Source: Catellicoccus marimammalium M35/04/3 (lineage in GTDB: Bacteria > Bacillota > Bacilli > Lactobacillales > Catellicoccaceae). Taken from it: 64,000 nucleotides of DNA. The DNA lies in assembly GCF_000313915.1 (NCBI RefSeq), contig NZ_AMYT01000007.1:39803-103802 (forward strand), read 5' to 3'. Under the pieces are notes generated by a model, which worked only from the letters and a program-made list of their open reading frames with translations, did no database searches and had not been told where the DNA came from. Every line of letters begins with the position of its first letter. Position 1 is the first letter of the stretch. Positions 63,436-64,000 of the stretch are shown here, one piece after another. The position numbers were made by a program, and so were the translations under genes.

Positions 63436-63915
63436 ATGACTAATTTTGTAGAACAAAAAGCTTATGCTTACGTCAAAAAAAATGATTATCCACTTTGGAA
63501 AACTCTAGATATTAAAGAAAAAGTTGGTAAGACAGCAATTTGTTATCAAGAATTTTTCAAAATTAATGGAATTTATCATCATGATAATGGGAAACGTTAT
63601 GTTGAGTTAGTGCGAGATAATGGAGACTGGATAGGATTTGTTAATGCCAATGCTTGTGCCATTAATGAGGAACCTATTAGCGATTTTGAAATCCTAGAAA
63701 AAGAAGGAAAAGTAATTCAAAAAGGATATCCTTTATGGCAAAATTTACAGTTTGATCTATTTTATGATTACAGTGATGTGTTTTTTAATGAAACGATGTA
63801 TATTTTAGGATATTATACTCATTTGTCTGGAACTATTTATTATTCTTTATATGATCAAGAACATATTTGGCAAGGATATGTTGAATCTTCTGTTGTGGAA
63901 CTGATTGAGGATTAA
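63436..63915 (+). CDS. Two-repeat SH3-like (GW-type) protein without signal peptide
   Basis: A 159-residue protein made of two similar ~70-residue repeats (about 8-78 and 84-157). Each opens with a YPLW-[KQ]-x-L stretch (YPLWKTLDI, YPLWQNLQF) and ends with a W-[IQ]-G-[FY]-V turn (WIGFVN, WQGYVE). This is like the SH3-type wall-binding repeats found at the ends of Lactobacillales autolysins and surface proteins. Here there is no signal peptide or membrane helix, so either it is cytoplasmic, exported by another route, or a detached part of a larger surface protein. I do not know the function. Confidence 0.7.
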   Translation: MTNFVEQKAYAYVKKNDYPLWKTLDIKEKVGKTAICYQEFFKINGIYHHDNGKRYVELVRDNGDWIGFVNANACAINEEPISDFEILEKEGKVIQKGYPLWQNLQFDLFYDYSDVFFNETMYILGYYTHLSGTIYYSLYDQEHIWQGYVESSVVELIED

Positions 63916-63950
63916 TATTATTTTATAGATAAAAAAATAGAAAAAAGTAC

Positions 63951-63979
63951 TTGCATATCTATAGATATATTGTTATTAT
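63951..63979 (+). promoter_or_regulatory. Promoter overlapping a palindrome at the window end
   Basis: TTGCAT (63951-63956), 17 bp, TATTAT (63974-63979). The 14-bp palindrome ATATCTATAGATAT (63955-63968) overlaps the -35 and spacer and could be an operator. The transcribed gene lies beyond the window. Confidence 0.65.
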
Positions 63980-64000
63980 ATAGAAGTCGACAACGACAGT

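Overview
The window is AT-rich chromosomal DNA from a low-GC Gram-positive bacterium of the order Lactobacillales. The protein families point most strongly to an Enterococcaceae-like organism: a PotD without a lipobox cysteine, a DUF3013-prmA pair, WalRKHIJ, a class A sortase with an LPXTG substrate, L-lactate dehydrogenase, and a THF-riboswitch-linked FolT. The genus cannot be fixed from this sequence alone. Coding density is high and nearly all genes are core housekeeping genes. I see no prophage, insertion sequence, CRISPR array, tRNA or rRNA gene. Most operons end in clear intrinsic terminators.

Layout. 1-5.5 kb: the 3' end of uvrC, a small membrane protein, metG, tatD, rnmV and rsmA. 5.5-7.3 kb: a THF riboswitch with folT, then ldh. 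7.3-14 kb: a CLC antiporter of apparent fluoride type, facing an acetyltransferase-ung-pta-tsaE operon across a cre-like site; then exoA, murB and a class A sortase. 14-25.2 kb: an unrecognised gene, acpS, gmk, rpoZ, priA, fmt, rsmB, the stp/prkC phosphatase-kinase pair, rsgA and rpe. 25.2-32.6 kb: rpmB, an Asp23-like gene, fakA behind a structured leader, recG, plsX, acpP, a HAD phosphatase and an ECF vitamin-transport S component. 32.6-36.4 kb: potABCD. 36.5-43.3 kb: a DUF3013 gene, prmA, rel, dtd, a pullulanase-like protein that has lost its catalytic residues, and a Cof-type phosphatase. 43.3-50.5 kb: infC-rpmI-rplT behind an L20-type leader, an HTH/coiled-coil protein, an LPXTG surface protein with four similar modules, yebC, dinB and a duplicated SseB-like protein. 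50.5-53.3 kb: a strongly expressed-looking OFA-type MFS transporter and a FUSC-like membrane protein with a repeat tail. 53.5-59 kb: walRKHIJ. 59-63.3 kb: rpmG, secE, nusG, an inserted alpha/beta hydrolase, then rplK-rplA and rplJ-rplL with their leaders. The window closes with a two-repeat SH3-like protein and an orphan promoter that overlaps a palindrome.

The genes fit a fermentative, cell-wall-sensing lifestyle. Ldh and Pta are the pyruvate and acetyl-CoA outlets. WalRK and Stp/PrkC monitor the wall, MurB supplies peptidoglycan precursor, and sortase anchors surface proteins such as the one at 45.3 kb. Plsx, AcpP, AcpS and FakA form a scattered phospholipid and fatty-acid set. ECF S components and PotABCD scavenge folate, another vitamin and polyamines. 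RNA-based control is prominent: a THF riboswitch, L20 and L10 leaders, and two matching GTGGGAGG/CCAC elements in front of rplK and rplA that are probably L1 operators. Extended -10 promoters (TG-N-TATAAT type) with weak -35 boxes recur across the window.

The items most worth following up are the catalytically dead pullulanase homologue, the four-module LPXTG protein, the fluoride-type CLC, the signal-less SH3-like protein, the fakA leader, and the unusual spacing at the infC start.
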